From assembly GCF_003261055.1 (NCBI RefSeq), contig NZ_CP030073.1, forward strand, positions 3,968,001 to 4,032,000: a DNA stretch of 64,000 bases. The letters are read 5' to 3'. Within the stretch, counting starts at the first letter, position 1. The number at the start of each line of letters is the position of its first letter. Source of the DNA: Streptomyces cadmiisoli (GTDB taxonomy: Bacteria; Actinomycetota; Actinomycetes; Streptomycetales; Streptomycetaceae). Positions 35,614 through 44,103 of the stretch are shown one piece after another. A model generated the notes under the pieces. That model worked only from the letters and a program-made list of their open reading frames with translations, had not been told where the DNA came from and made no database searches. Both the position numbers and the translations under genes were made by a program.

Positions 35614-36066
35614 TCACGCCTCCTCGGCCGCGCGGGCCACCAGCTTGGTCCAGGCGGTGACGACGTGCTCGCCGGCCTCGTCGTGCACCTCGCCGCGGAC
35701 GTCCAGGATGTCGTTGCCCGCGAGGGACTTGATCGACTCGATGGTCGAGGTAACCGTCAGCCGGTCACCGGCCCGCACCGGGCGCCGGTGGACGAACCGC
35801 TGGTCGCCGTGCACGACCCTGCTGTAGTCCAGGCCGAGTTGCGGGTCGGCGACGACCTCGCCCGCGGCCTTGAAGGTGATCGCGAAGACGAAGGTCGGCG
35901 GCGCGATCACGTCGGGGTGACCGAGGGCCTTCGCGGCCTCCGGGTCCGTATAGGCCGGGTTGGCGTCTCCCACCGCCTCCGCGAACTCACGGATCTTCTC
36001 CCGGCCCACCTCATAGGGGTCGGTGGGCGGGTAGCTCCGCCCCACGAAGGACTGGTCGAGCGCCAT
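35614..36066 (-). CDS. hadA: MaoC-like dehydratase N-terminal type, HadA (UPF0336)
   Basis: The ATG at 36066 follows AGGAGGTGCCGAGCC, an excellent site, so the longer frame to 36141 was rejected. The 150-residue product has a hot-dog fold (SYPPTDPYEVGREKIREFAEA) but lacks the catalytic Asp/His pair, as HadA does; it would supply the substrate-binding half of a heterodimer with HadB. The hadA-hadB pair beside rpmG and metT/thrT matches the mycobacterial arrangement. Confidence 0.9.
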   Translation of the reverse strand: MALDQSFVGRSYPPTDPYEVGREKIREFAEAVGDANPAYTDPEAAKALGHPDVIAPPTFVFAITFKAAGEVVADPQLGLDYSRVVHGDQRFVHRRPVRAGDRLTVTSTIESIKSLAGNDILDVRGEVHDEAGEHVVTAWTKLVARAAEEA

Positions 36067-36223
36067 GGCTCGGCACCTCCTGGTGTCTGCTGTGGTTGAC
36101 CGGTGAACGACGGCCGTCTCAAGGCGCCCGCATCCGGACACCTTGCCCGGTCAACCGTATAAAAGGGCGCTGCGTCCGAATGCGCGCGACGACCACGCCG
36201 ACCGAAAGGGTGACGGAAAACGC

Positions 36224-36261
36224 CGCGAGGCCGCCCCTCGGAACCGGGGGGCGGCCTCGCG
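36224..36261 (-). terminator. rpmG terminator
   Basis: A perfect 14-bp stem (CGCGAGGCCGCCCC and its complement) with a 10-base loop is followed on the minus strand by GTTTTCC. It lies between rpmG and hadA and probably ends the tRNA/rpmG transcript. Confidence 0.75.
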
Positions 36262-36399
36262 AACGAAGATCTCCGAGAACAGAGAGACCAGCGGGATCAG
36301 ATCATTACGATCCCTGCGATCCGCTGACTTCTGCGCGATCCTCGCGATGTATGGAGATGTATGAGATGCGTCAGACGCACGCGATGGACGCGACCGAGG

Positions 36400-36564
36400 T
36401 CAGCGGGTCTCGCGGTGTGCCGTGTGCGCGTTGCAGCGCGGGCAGTGCTTCTTCATCTCGAGGCGGTCCGGGTTGTTCCGCCGGTTCTTCTTGGTGATGT
36501 AGTTCCGCTCCTTGCACTCCACGCAGGCCAGCGTGATCTTCGGGCGGACGTCGGTGGCAGCCAC
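36400..36564 (-). CDS. rpmG: 50S ribosomal protein L33 (zinc-binding form)
   Basis: The gene starts with a GTG preceded by AAGGAG and encodes 54 residues: [20 protein letters not shown] ... [15 protein letters not shown]. Two CxxC pairs (CVEC and CPRC) make it the C+ form that needs zinc. It lies next to tRNA-Met and tRNA-Thr, as in other actinobacteria. Confidence 0.96.
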   Translation of the reverse strand: MAATDVRPKITLACVECKERNYITKKNRRNNPDRLEMKKHCPRCNAHTAHRETR

Positions 36565-36654
36565 GTGAGTGCTCCTTGACGAACGGGTAGTCGTGATTTA
36601 ACGCAAGAAAGAGTAGCCGATCGAAGGACCGACCCCGCAATCGGCTACTGTAAG

Positions 36655-36727
36655 TAGCGGTGACCGGACTTGAACCGGTGACACAGCGATTATGAGCCGC
36701 TTGCTCTACCGACTGAGCTACACCGCT
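36655..36727 (-). tRNA. metT: tRNA-Met (CAT anticodon, elongator)
   Basis: The acceptor AGCGGTG pairs perfectly with CACCGCT, so this is an elongator rather than an initiator tRNA (which has an unpaired first base). The D arm begins AGCTCAGTCGG, the anticodon loop holds CAT, and the T arm has GGTTCAAGTCC. Discriminator A. Confidence 0.95.
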
Positions 36728-36773
36728 GCGATGCGATCAGATCCCGTCTTGCGACGGGAACCTCTCACACCAG

Positions 36774-36846
36774 AGCCCCAAAACGGAATCGAACCGTTGA
36801 CCTTCTCCTTACCATGGAGACGCTCTGCCGACTGAGCTATTGGGGC
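36774..36846 (-). tRNA. thrT: tRNA-Thr (GGT anticodon)
   Basis: The acceptor GCCCCAA pairs with TTGGGGC, the anticodon stem TCTCC/GGAGA encloses ATGGTAA (anticodon GGT), and the T arm has GGTTCGATTCC. It lies 46 bases upstream of tRNA-Met and is probably co-transcribed with it. The 288 bases upstream of it, to 37135, hold no gene that I can support. Confidence 0.95.
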
Positions 36847-37135
36847 GAGCGATGAAGACATTACACGCTCGGCCGCCGTTCACCCAAATCCGTTTCGCAG
36901 GCCCCGCTCCGCCCCGAACACGGATCTCCCACCGGCCCCGTGAGGCCTCGTCCGCATCGCTCTGAACGGCGGACCACACCGGTACGACTATTGCGCTCCT
37001 CCCCGACGGAGCGCGACCTCCGTCCTACGCTCGACTCACTCTGCGTGATCTTGCGCGGCCGCCCCACGTCCAGACCTGTCTCCGGCCCCATCGGCGAACC
37101 CGGGCCGGAATCCCAGCCCTAGTCCCTGGAGCGCG

Positions 37136-38434
37136 ATGCCCGACAGCCAGCCGCAGCCGCCCCACTCCTCGTCGTCGTCCTCGTCCGGCTCGTCGGGCTC
37201 GTCGGGCTCGTCGGGTTCGTCGAACCCGCCGGGACAACGCGACGCGGCCGGACTGCTGCTGTGCGGGGCACGGCTCACCGACGGCCGGACGGTGGACGTC
37301 CGGCTGGGTGGCGGGCGGATCGAGGCGGTCGGCACGGCCGGCAGTCTGAGCACGACCCGCTGCTCCGGCGCGCGGGTGGACCTCGGCGGCTACCTCCTCC
37401 TGCCGGCCCCGGTCGAGCCCCACGCCCACGCGGACACCGCCCTGTCCGCGGGCTGCGGCCCGGTCTCGCACGAGCCCGAGGACGTCCAACGCCGCGCGAC
37501 CGAGGCCGCCCTGCTGCAACTCGGGCACGGGGCGACCACGCTGCGCGCGCACGTGCGCGTGGGCGACGTACAAGAGCTGGCGGCACTGACCGCGGTACTC
37601 CAGGCGCGGCGTTCCCTGCGCGGGCTCGCCGAGCTGGCGACGGTCGCGATGCCGCGGGTGCTGACCGGTGTCGCGGGCGCCGACGGCCTCGCCACCTTGC
37701 GGGACGCGGTGAAGATGGGCGTCTCCGTGGTGGGCGGTTGCCCGGACCTGGACCCCGACCCGACGGGATACGTCGAGACGGTCCTGGAACTGGCCTCCGA
37801 ACACGGCTGTCCCGTCGACCTGCACACCGACGCCACCGATCCGGCCCGGCTGGCCCGCCTCGCGGCGATGGCCGGCGGCCTGCGCCCAGGCGTGACCATC
37901 GGCCCGTGCGGCGGACTCGGCCGGCTCCCCGCCGACGTGGCCTCGCGCACCGCCGACCAGTTGGCGGCGGCCGGAGTGACCGTGGTGTGCCTGCCGCAGG
38001 GCGGTTGCTGCGCGGCCGAACGCCTCGGCACGGCTCCGGTACGGCTGCTGCGCGCCGCCGGCGTGCGCCTCGCCGCGGGCAGCGGCGCACTGCGCGACGC
38101 GGCGAACCCGGTGGGCCGCGGCGACCCCCTGGAGGCCGCTTACCTGCTGGCCTCCCGGTACGGACTGCGCCCCGAGGACGCCTACGACGCGGTGAGCACC
38201 TCGGCACGGGCCGTGCTGGGACTGCCCGAGGTACGGGTCGAGGCGGGCTTCCCGGCCGAACTCCTCGCGGTGCGCGGGGACGGGCTCGCGGGCGCGCTGT
38301 CGCTCGCCTACAGCCGGATCGTGGTGCACCGGGGACGGGTGGTAGCGCGGACGAGTGCGGTGCGGGAGTACTGCAACTCGGCGGCCGCGACGGAACTGGG
38401 ACTGCCCCGGCAGGGACGGCAGGAGCTCTCGTAA
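37136..38434 (+). CDS. Cytosine-deaminase-like amidohydrolase, probably inactive
   Basis: The 432-residue product has the amidohydrolase fold with a Ser/Gly-rich N-terminus (residues 11-29, SSG repeats). Compared with E. coli CodA it keeps the first metal pair (His96, His98 in PHAHAD) and His230, but the catalytic Glu of HxDE is Ala233, the HTT-type His is Pro257, and the metal Asp of HDD is replaced in SGALRD (316-321). The rest aligns, including NPVGRGDPLEAAYLLASRYG and the C-terminal DAVSTSARAVLGL. It is therefore likely a pseudoenzyme or has a changed substrate. Its neighbours give no clue. Confidence 0.85.
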   Translation: MPDSQPQPPHSSSSSSSGSSGSSGSSGSSNPPGQRDAAGLLLCGARLTDGRTVDVRLGGGRIEAVGTAGSLSTTRCSGARVDLGGYLLLPAPVEPHAHADTALSAGCGPVSHEPEDVQRRATEAALLQLGHGATTLRAHVRVGDVQELAALTAVLQARRSLRGLAELATVAMPRVLTGVAGADGLATLRDAVKMGVSVVGGCPDLDPDPTGYVETVLELASEHGCPVDLHTDATDPARLARLAAMAGGLRPGVTIGPCGGLGRLPADVASRTADQLAAAGVTVVCLPQGGCCAAERLGTAPVRLLRAAGVRLAAGSGALRDAANPVGRGDPLEAAYLLASRYGLRPEDAYDAVSTSARAVLGLPEVRVEAGFPAELLAVRGDGLAGALSLAYSRIVVHRGRVVARTSAVREYCNSAAATELGLPRQGRQELS

Positions 38435-38556
38435 GAGGGTGACGAGCGAGGCGGTGTCCGCGGCGCGGAGGAGGCCGTCGGTACGGGCGCGGAGGCCTTG
38501 GGAGGCGGGCTCAGGCCATGGGGCGGACGGGGCCGTTCGGGCGTACGGTCGGAAAC

Positions 38557-39213
38557 ATGCGCATTGTCATCGCTGGTGGTCATGGTCAGATCGCGTTGCG
38601 GCTGGAGCGGCTGCTCGCAACGCGGGGTTACGAGGCGGCGGGCATCATCCGCCGCGCGGAACAGGGCGACGACCTGCGGGAGGTGGGCGCCGAACCGATC
38701 CTGCTGGATCTGGAGTCGGCGGCGGTCGAGGACGTCGCGGCCTATCTCCAGGGTGCGGGTGCGGCCGTGTTCGCGGCCGGGGCCGGCCCGGGCAGCGGGG
38801 CGGCACGCAAGGACACCGTGGACAAGGGCGCGGCCGTACTCTTCGCGGACGCCGCGGTCCGGGCGGGCGTCCGGCGACTCCTGGTCGTGTCATCCATGGG
38901 CGCCGACCCACGGCACGAGGGCGACGACGTGTTCGACGTGTATCTGCGGGCCAAGGGCGAGGCGGACGCGTACGTCAGCGGCCTGGACGCCCTCGACTGG
39001 ACGATCCTGCGCCCCGGTTCGCTGACGGACGACCCCGGCACCGGTTTCGTACGCCTGGAGGCGCACACCGGCCGCGGCCCGGTCACGCGCGACGACGTGG
39101 CCGCCGTACTGGCCGAACTGCTGGAAACCCCCGCGACCGCCGGTCTGACGCTGGAGCTGATCGGCGGGTCCACGCCGGTGTCGGTGGCGGTGAAGTCGGT
39201 GGCGGGAAACTGA
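38557..39213 (+). CDS. NAD(P)-binding reductase/epimerase-like protein
   Basis: From the ATG at 38557 the product is 218 residues. MRIVIAGGHGQIALRLERLL is a Rossmann NAD(P) site (GGxGxIA), RRLLVVSSMGADPRHEG is the atypical SDR/NmrA region, and LRPGSLTDDPGTG precedes a substrate loop. It resembles SDR-a5 proteins of the YwnB/BVR-B group. The reaction is unknown. It stands alone. Confidence 0.88.
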   Translation: MRIVIAGGHGQIALRLERLLATRGYEAAGIIRRAEQGDDLREVGAEPILLDLESAAVEDVAAYLQGAGAAVFAAGAGPGSGAARKDTVDKGAAVLFADAAVRAGVRRLLVVSSMGADPRHEGDDVFDVYLRAKGEADAYVSGLDALDWTILRPGSLTDDPGTGFVRLEAHTGRGPVTRDDVAAVLAELLETPATAGLTLELIGGSTPVSVAVKSVAGN

Positions 39214-39287
39214 CGTTGGGCCGTACTGCGGGTCGCTCCCGGCGCGGGCGGCCGGCGAGGGGCCGCGCCTGCGCGTTCGGCACCGGG

Positions 39288-39500
39288 TCAGAACAGCGGG
39301 AGCTGGCCGGGGAACTCCGGTACCACGTGTCCGTCCAACGACGGCTGTACTGCGCCCAGTTGTGCTTGTCGCCGCGACCCGGGGCATGAGACGAGCAGGC
39401 CGTTCTCCCGTGTGCCGGGCGGGTCGTGGCGGGCGAACCGTCCGGCGACGACGGCGATCTCGCGACGGCACTCGGGGCAGGTTCTGCGGCGGGAGGACAT
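39288..39500 (-). CDS. Small zinc-ribbon-like protein
   Basis: The ATG at 39500 gives 70 residues: [20 protein letters not shown], then RFARHDPP and a second Cys region (LLVSCPG). The CPEC and later Cys could bind zinc. Similar short proteins are common in Streptomyces, but I know no function. Convergent with the reductase gene. Confidence 0.6.
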   Translation of the reverse strand: MSSRRRTCPECRREIAVVAGRFARHDPPGTRENGLLVSCPGSRRQAQLGAVQPSLDGHVVPEFPGQLPLF

Positions 39501-39629
39501 GGGGTCAGTGTGCCCCGGATCGAGCGCCGGGACGCCGGGACACCGAGCCATCAGCGCGCCGGGCGACTCCGTTGTCGCGCGGGGAACGGGTGCCCGCTGA
39601 CCTGGGCGGTACGCCGCCGGATCGGCCGC

Positions 39630-39845
39630 TCACCGCCCCCACACCTCCGGGCCGCCGCCGCGCCACTCGATCATCTCCGACTGCCGCACGTACTCGGGGT
39701 CGGCGTCCTCGATCCCGGACCGGCGCAGGAATTCGGCCACGTCCAGCAGGCCGTACGCGATGCCCAGGAACTGGTCCCCCACGCGGACGCGACGACCGCC
39801 GTCCTCGGCGGCCGGGTAGACGACGGCGGGCTGCTCGCTGGTCAT
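39630..39845 (-). CDS. Small conserved hypothetical protein
   Basis: The ATG at 39845 gives 71 residues ([20 protein letters not shown], ending [13 protein letters not shown]). It is soluble, with a central helix [20 protein letters not shown] recognise no domain, but the composition and start look like a real Streptomyces small gene. Confidence 0.6.
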   Translation of the reverse strand: MTSEQPAVVYPAAEDGGRRVRVGDQFLGIAYGLLDVAEFLRRSGIEDADPEYVRQSEMIEWRGGGPEVWGR

Positions 39846-40331
39846 GGGACCAGGGTGAAGGGGGTGACGTCGGCACGCACGTGGGGCGGGAGGTGGGCGA
39901 TGCGGACGCGCGGGCGAAGCGCGCCCTACGGCTACAAGCGCCGCTCGTTCTTGACGGCCACGGCGCCGGTGCGGGTGTCCTACGAGTCCGAGTTCAAGGC
40001 ATTCACCCCGGCCGCCGGGATCGCCCCCACTTCCGAGCCGGCCGAGCGCCTCCAGCAGACCCCGGACCTGAAGAACATCCCCGGCACCTGCTCCTCGCGG
40101 GCGGCGTCCCCGCCACCTCCCGGAACGCACCGATCGCGGGCCTGCCCCACCCATATGATCTTCATCACCGCCGGTTCGGTTGAGGGGCGCAGCCCTCAGG
40201 GCGGAGGCGTGCCGACGACCGCTGCGGGGTCCTCCGCTCGGCTCGCGGACATCGCGGGACGGAGGCCAGTGCCGCCCGTCCGAGCGGCTCGGCGGAGGCT
40301 GTGGAGTCGCCGGTCGCCGGAGCATACGACT
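39846..40331 (+). other. Spacer with possible gene remnant
   Basis: The stretch 39905-40165 keeps strong third-position GC bias in one plus-strand frame ([20 protein letters not shown] ... [10 protein letters not shown]), but it has no good start or ribosome binding site and runs on into non-coding composition. It may be the decayed end of an accessory gene that once sat beside tRNA-Tyr. No intact gene is supported. Confidence 0.35.
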
Positions 40332-40372
40332 GAGGGCCCGTTGCTTGCTGATTCAGCAAGCAACGGGCCCTC
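40332..40372 (-). terminator. tRNA-Tyr terminator hairpin
   Basis: A perfect 19-bp stem (GAGGGCCCGTTGCTTGCTG and its complement) with an ATT loop ends 11 bases from the tRNA-Tyr 3' end. There is no T-run on either side. It is the longest perfect hairpin found in the window and could also be a recombination site next to a tRNA. Confidence 0.75.
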
Positions 40373-40382
40373 GGTCACCATG

Positions 40383-40464
40383 TGGCGGCGCCAGGATTCG
40401 AACCTGGGAAGGCTGAGCCGGCAGATTTACAGTCTGCTCCCTTTGGCCGCTCGGGCACACCGCC
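40383..40464 (-). tRNA. tyrT: tRNA-Tyr (GTA anticodon)
   Basis: The 82-base cloverleaf has acceptor GGCGGTG/CGCCGCC, anticodon arm CAGACTGTAAATCTG (GTA), a long variable arm as expected for bacterial tRNA-Tyr, and T arm GGTTCGAATCC. Discriminator A. Confidence 0.95.
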
Positions 40465-40685
40465 AAGGTTGTCGCCATTCGAACCCGCTTTCGGCGGTGC
40501 TCGCTGGCAACGACGTAAACAATACCCGATGCCCAGGGGTGCTTCGCCACCCGATTAATCGGCGCTGGAGGGGCCGGGGGTGGCTAGGCTTGTCCGGATG
40601 CGGCCGGCGCCGAGCCGGGCTCGGATGTCGCCCTGCCTGCGCCGCGGCGCACCGATACGCACCCCGATACAAGGAGCCACAGCAC

Positions 40686-41174
40686 ATGGCCGACTCCAGT
40701 TTCGACATCGTCTCGAAGGTCGAGCGGCAGGAGGTCGACAACGCCCTCAACCAGGCCGCCAAGGAGATCTCGCAGCGCTACGACTTCAAGGGTGTGGGTG
40801 CCTCGATCTCGTGGTCCGGCGAGAAGATCCTCATGGAGGCGAACTCCGAGGACCGTGTGAAGGCCGTCCTCGACGTCTTCCAGTCCAAGCTGATCAAGCG
40901 CGGCATCTCGCTGAAGGCCCTGGACGCCGGCGAGCCGCAGCTCTCGGGCAAGGAGTACAAGATCTTCGCGTCCATCGAGGAGGGCATCTCCCAGGAGAAC
41001 GCGAAGAAGGTGGCGAAGATCATCCGCGACGAGGGCCCCAAGGGCGTCAAGGCCCAGGTTCAGGGCGACGAACTCCGCGTCAGCTCCAAGAGCCGCGACG
41101 ACCTCCAGGCCATCATCGCCCTCCTCAAGGGCAAGGACTTCGACTTCGCCCTTCAGTTCGTGAACTACCGGTAG
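40686..41174 (+). CDS. yajQ: YajQ-family nucleotide-binding protein
   Basis: The 162-residue product ([20 protein letters not shown]) has the two ferredoxin-like halves of YajQ/UPF0234. The N-terminus has [17 protein letters not shown], and the C-terminus ends [15 protein letters not shown], as all family members do. YajQ proteins bind RNA or nucleotides, and one homologue in Xanthomonas binds c-di-GMP. The gene is alone, with a hairpin at 41226-41252 downstream. Confidence 0.95.
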   Translation: MADSSFDIVSKVERQEVDNALNQAAKEISQRYDFKGVGASISWSGEKILMEANSEDRVKAVLDVFQSKLIKRGISLKALDAGEPQLSGKEYKIFASIEEGISQENAKKVAKIIRDEGPKGVKAQVQGDELRVSSKSRDDLQAIIALLKGKDFDFALQFVNYR

Positions 41175-41225
41175 TCCGCTGCCAGGAGCGGCCGGGAGCA
41201 GTTTCCCGGCGCCGTGCGCGGCTGG

Positions 41226-41252
41226 GAAGGGTGGGCCGGTTGCCCACCCTTC
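41226..41252 (+). terminator. yajQ terminator
   Basis: An 11-bp stem GAAGGGTGGGC / GCCCACCCTTC with a CGGTT loop lies 52 bases past the yajQ stop. Confidence 0.7.
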
Positions 41253-41368
41253 TCCGCTGTCAGGGGCTGCTCTTCAAATGCCGTCCGGGTGCCGTCCGGA
41301 TGCGCCGCCCGGTGCATCGACCACGAGCCGGTCGTCTCGCCGTGCCAGTCGCATGCCGCGCCTGTCGG

Positions 41369-41635
41369 TCAGTCCCGCGAGTGGCCGAAGAGTATGCGGT
41401 ACACGATGAGCAGGACGAGGGAGCCGCCGATCGCCGCGGCCCAGGTCGTGCCGTCGTAGAAGTCCTTGGTGATGGGCTGGTCGAGCCAGCGGGCCGAGAT
41501 CCAGCCGCCGATGAACGCCCCTGTGACGCCGATCAGCGTCGTCCCTATGAAGCCGCCCGGGTCACGGCCCGGCAGCAGGAACTTGGCGATGGCTCCGGCC
41601 AACAGCCCCAGAATGATCCAGCTGATGATGCTCAT
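41369..41635 (-). CDS. GlsB/YeaQ/YmgE-family small membrane protein
   Basis: From the ATG at 41635 the product is 88 residues with three hydrophobic segments. MSIISWIILGLLAGAIAKFL and GRDPGGFIGTTLIGVTGAFI are the typical transglycosylase-associated (GlsB/YeaQ) pattern. These proteins are stress-linked membrane proteins of unknown activity. Confidence 0.92.
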   Translation of the reverse strand: MSIISWIILGLLAGAIAKFLLPGRDPGGFIGTTLIGVTGAFIGGWISARWLDQPITKDFYDGTTWAAAIGGSLVLLIVYRILFGHSRD

Positions 41636-41761
41636 GCCGTGTACCTGCCCTTCCATGCCGTGTCTGCACTGCCCCCGGGGTGTGATGTCGGTCCCGGGCC
41701 GGCGCTCTCGTGGTGCGCGGCGATCAGTCGACGCGAACGCCTGACGTGCCCTCCGGGTCGG

Positions 41762-42331
41762 TCAGCTGATCGGCGACGTCGCCGTCGTGCGTATGCGGAA
41801 GTCGGTCCAGGAGGGCATCTCCGGCTCCTCGGTGGTCTCGTCGTACCAGCCGGTGCCGTCGATCCAGGAGCCCAGCCAGGTGGCGAGGCTCGGGGCGTCC
41901 ACGTACCAGGCGTGGTCCGCGTCGTCGGCGCTCGGTTCGTAGAGCAGAACGGGGGCTTGCGGCGTGCGGCAGTCCACGCAGGCGTACATGCCGCAGCCCC
42001 AGTGGGATATCGGCAGAACGCCATCGGGCCAGGGCCGTTCCGGGCGCTTGCGGCCGCTGTCGCGATGGGCGAGGTACTGCACCACGGCCGGCCGCTCGTC
42101 GGCCGGGGAGCTGTCCAGGAGCGGCAACAGGCCGTACTCCGGGCCGAATCCGCCGTCCGCTATGCGCAGGTAGAGGTCGGCGAGCAGCGGCGGGAGGCGG
42201 AAACCCAGGGCGGCCTCGGCTCGGGCCAGGGTGGCGGGGTCCACGGGAGCCGGGAGTGAAGTCCACCCCCACGGACGGGTGTTGCGGGCCTTGGCCTCCA
42301 CCCGGGTCAGCAACTGCGCGATCTCGGTCAT
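41762..42331 (-). CDS. SMI1/KNR4-family protein
   Basis: The 189-residue product contains ALGFRLPPLLADLYLRIADG followed by GFGPEYGLLPL, the SMI1/KNR4 signature. A CxxC-like pair (CGMYACVDC) follows and the C-terminus is acidic. In bacteria SMI1/KNR4 domains often act as immunity proteins to polymorphic toxins; no toxin gene is seen here, so this may be a solitary or housekeeping member. The start at 42331 has only a weak ribosome binding site. Confidence 0.85.
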   Translation of the reverse strand: MTEIAQLLTRVEAKARNTRPWGWTSLPAPVDPATLARAEAALGFRLPPLLADLYLRIADGGFGPEYGLLPLLDSSPADERPAVVQYLAHRDSGRKRPERPWPDGVLPISHWGCGMYACVDCRTPQAPVLLYEPSADDADHAWYVDAPSLATWLGSWIDGTGWYDETTEEPEMPSWTDFRIRTTATSPIS

Positions 42332-42580
42332 GGATTCATCATGCAAGCCGCCACTGACAATCGGGGGCGGCTGTGGACAACCACGAGGGCTGTGGAAAAC
42401 CCGCGGGACGGCGCCGACGAATCCCCCTGGGGATACGGCGGTCCATCCGGGTGGACCGCGAGAGCGTCCCGAAACGTTCCCGATCTCGCCACAGGGGTAC
42501 TGCGACCCTGCCCGAAACGCGTGACCGGCTGATACTTGTCCTGGCAGGTACTGCCGGCAGCGACCCGAAAGGTGCTGATC

Positions 42581-42982
42581 ATGAAGCTGTTCAACATGCT
42601 GTTGAACATCCTGTGGCTGGTCTTCTGCGGGATCTGGATGGCGATCGCCTACACCGTCGCGGCCCTGGTGTGCTTCATCCTGATCATCACCATCCCGTTC
42701 GGCATCGCCTCGCTGCGGATCGCGGGATTCGTGCTGTGGCCGTTCGGCAGGACCACCGTGGAGCGGCGGGACGCCGGGGCGCCGTCGTTCATCGGGAACG
42801 TGATCTGGGTGATCTTCGCTGGCTGGTGGCTGGCGCTGGGGCACCTGATCACCAGCATCCCGCTGTTCCTGTCGATCATCGGCATCCCCTTCGGGTGGGC
42901 CAACCTGAAGATGATCCCGATCTCGCTGATGCCGTTGGGGCGGGAGATCGTGCCCACCGACGAGGCTTTCGGCGCCCGCTGA
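42581..42982 (+). CDS. YccF-domain membrane protein
   Basis: The 133-residue product has two repeated halves. Each carries a hydrophobic segment and IGIPFGWANLKMIPISLMPLG-type or ITIPFGIASLRIAGFVLWPF sequence, the two YccF repeats. The family is a small inner membrane protein of unknown function. The ATG at 42581 follows AAAGG. It is divergent from the SMI1 gene. Confidence 0.93.
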   Translation: MKLFNMLLNILWLVFCGIWMAIAYTVAALVCFILIITIPFGIASLRIAGFVLWPFGRTTVERRDAGAPSFIGNVIWVIFAGWWLALGHLITSIPLFLSIIGIPFGWANLKMIPISLMPLGREIVPTDEAFGAR

Positions 42983-43047
42983 CCGCACCGTGCCTGCTCG
43001 GTGCCACCGGCCGCCGCCCGAGGTGCGGCGGTCTCACGGGCCCGTCG

Positions 43048-43911
43048 TCACTGGTGGCGGCCCGCCATCTGCTCCAGCCGGGCGATGCGCTCCGCCATCG
43101 GAGGGTGGGTGGAGAACATCTTGGAAAGCCCCTGACCCGGGCGGAACGGGTTCGCGATCATCATGTGGCTCGCGGTCTCGATCCGCGGCTCGGGGGGCAG
43201 CGGCAGTTGCTTGGTACCCGCCTCCAGCTTGCGCAGCGCGCTGGCGAGCGCCAGCGGGTCGCCGGTGAGCTGGGCGCCGGACGCGTCCGCCTCGTACTCC
43301 CGGGAGCGGCTGATGGCCAGTTGGATCAGCGAGGCCGCGAGGGGCCCGAGGATCATGATCAGCAGCACTCCGAAGATGCCGGGGCCGTCGTCGTCGTTCG
43401 AACGACCGATCGGGATCAGCCAGGCGAAGTTGACCAGGAACATGATCACGGAAGCCAGGGCTCCGGCGACGGACGAGATGAGGATGTCGCGGTTGTAGAC
43501 ATGGCTCAGCTCGTGGCCGATGACACCGCGCAGCTCCCGCTCGTCCAGGATGCGCAGGATGCCCTCGGTACAGCACACGGCGGCGTTGCGCGGGTTGCGG
43601 CCGGTCGCGAAGGCGTTCGGCGCCTCCGTGGGCGAGATGTACAGACGGGGCATCGGCTGACGGGCCTGGGTGGAGAGGTCGCGGACCATGCGGTACAGCG
43701 CGGGTGCCTCGAACTCGCTCACCGGGCGGGCCCGCATCGCCCGCAGCGCCAGCTTGTCGCTGTTCCAGTACGCGTACGCGTTCGTGCCGAGGGCGACCAG
43801 GACGGCGACGACGAGTCCGGCGCGCCCGAAGAAGCTGCCGATGACGATGATGAGTGCGGACAGTCCCCCGAGGAGTACTGCGGTCCTGAGCCCGTTGTGC
43901 CGGCGGTGCAC
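43048..43911 (-). CDS. htpX: Zinc metalloprotease HtpX
   Basis: The GTG at 43911 follows GGAGGGCGTACC and gives 287 residues, the normal length; the longer frame was rejected. Two N-terminal membrane helices precede the zinc motif [18 protein letters not shown] supplies the third ligand, and two more helices lie between. HtpX degrades misfolded membrane proteins under envelope stress. Compare the accessory M48 protease at 14998-16389. Confidence 0.95.
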   Translation of the reverse strand: MHRRHNGLRTAVLLGGLSALIIVIGSFFGRAGLVVAVLVALGTNAYAYWNSDKLALRAMRARPVSEFEAPALYRMVRDLSTQARQPMPRLYISPTEAPNAFATGRNPRNAAVCCTEGILRILDERELRGVIGHELSHVYNRDILISSVAGALASVIMFLVNFAWLIPIGRSNDDDGPGIFGVLLIMILGPLAASLIQLAISRSREYEADASGAQLTGDPLALASALRKLEAGTKQLPLPPEPRIETASHMMIANPFRPGQGLSKMFSTHPPMAERIARLEQMAGRHQ

Positions 43912-44103
43912 GGTACGCCCTCCAAGTGGTGCAGCAGGGGAACCCTTTGCTGGCTGATCTCCGATCCCGCTGGTCCGCGGTGACACGACCAGTGGAACCT
44001 CCCGATTTGCACAACGCCAGGCGAGGAGCACTAGTTCCCTTGTGCGGAGGGCGCCCCGGGTGGGCCGTCCGGGTGAGCGCCCGTGAGAAGAGCCCCGTGC
44101 GCG

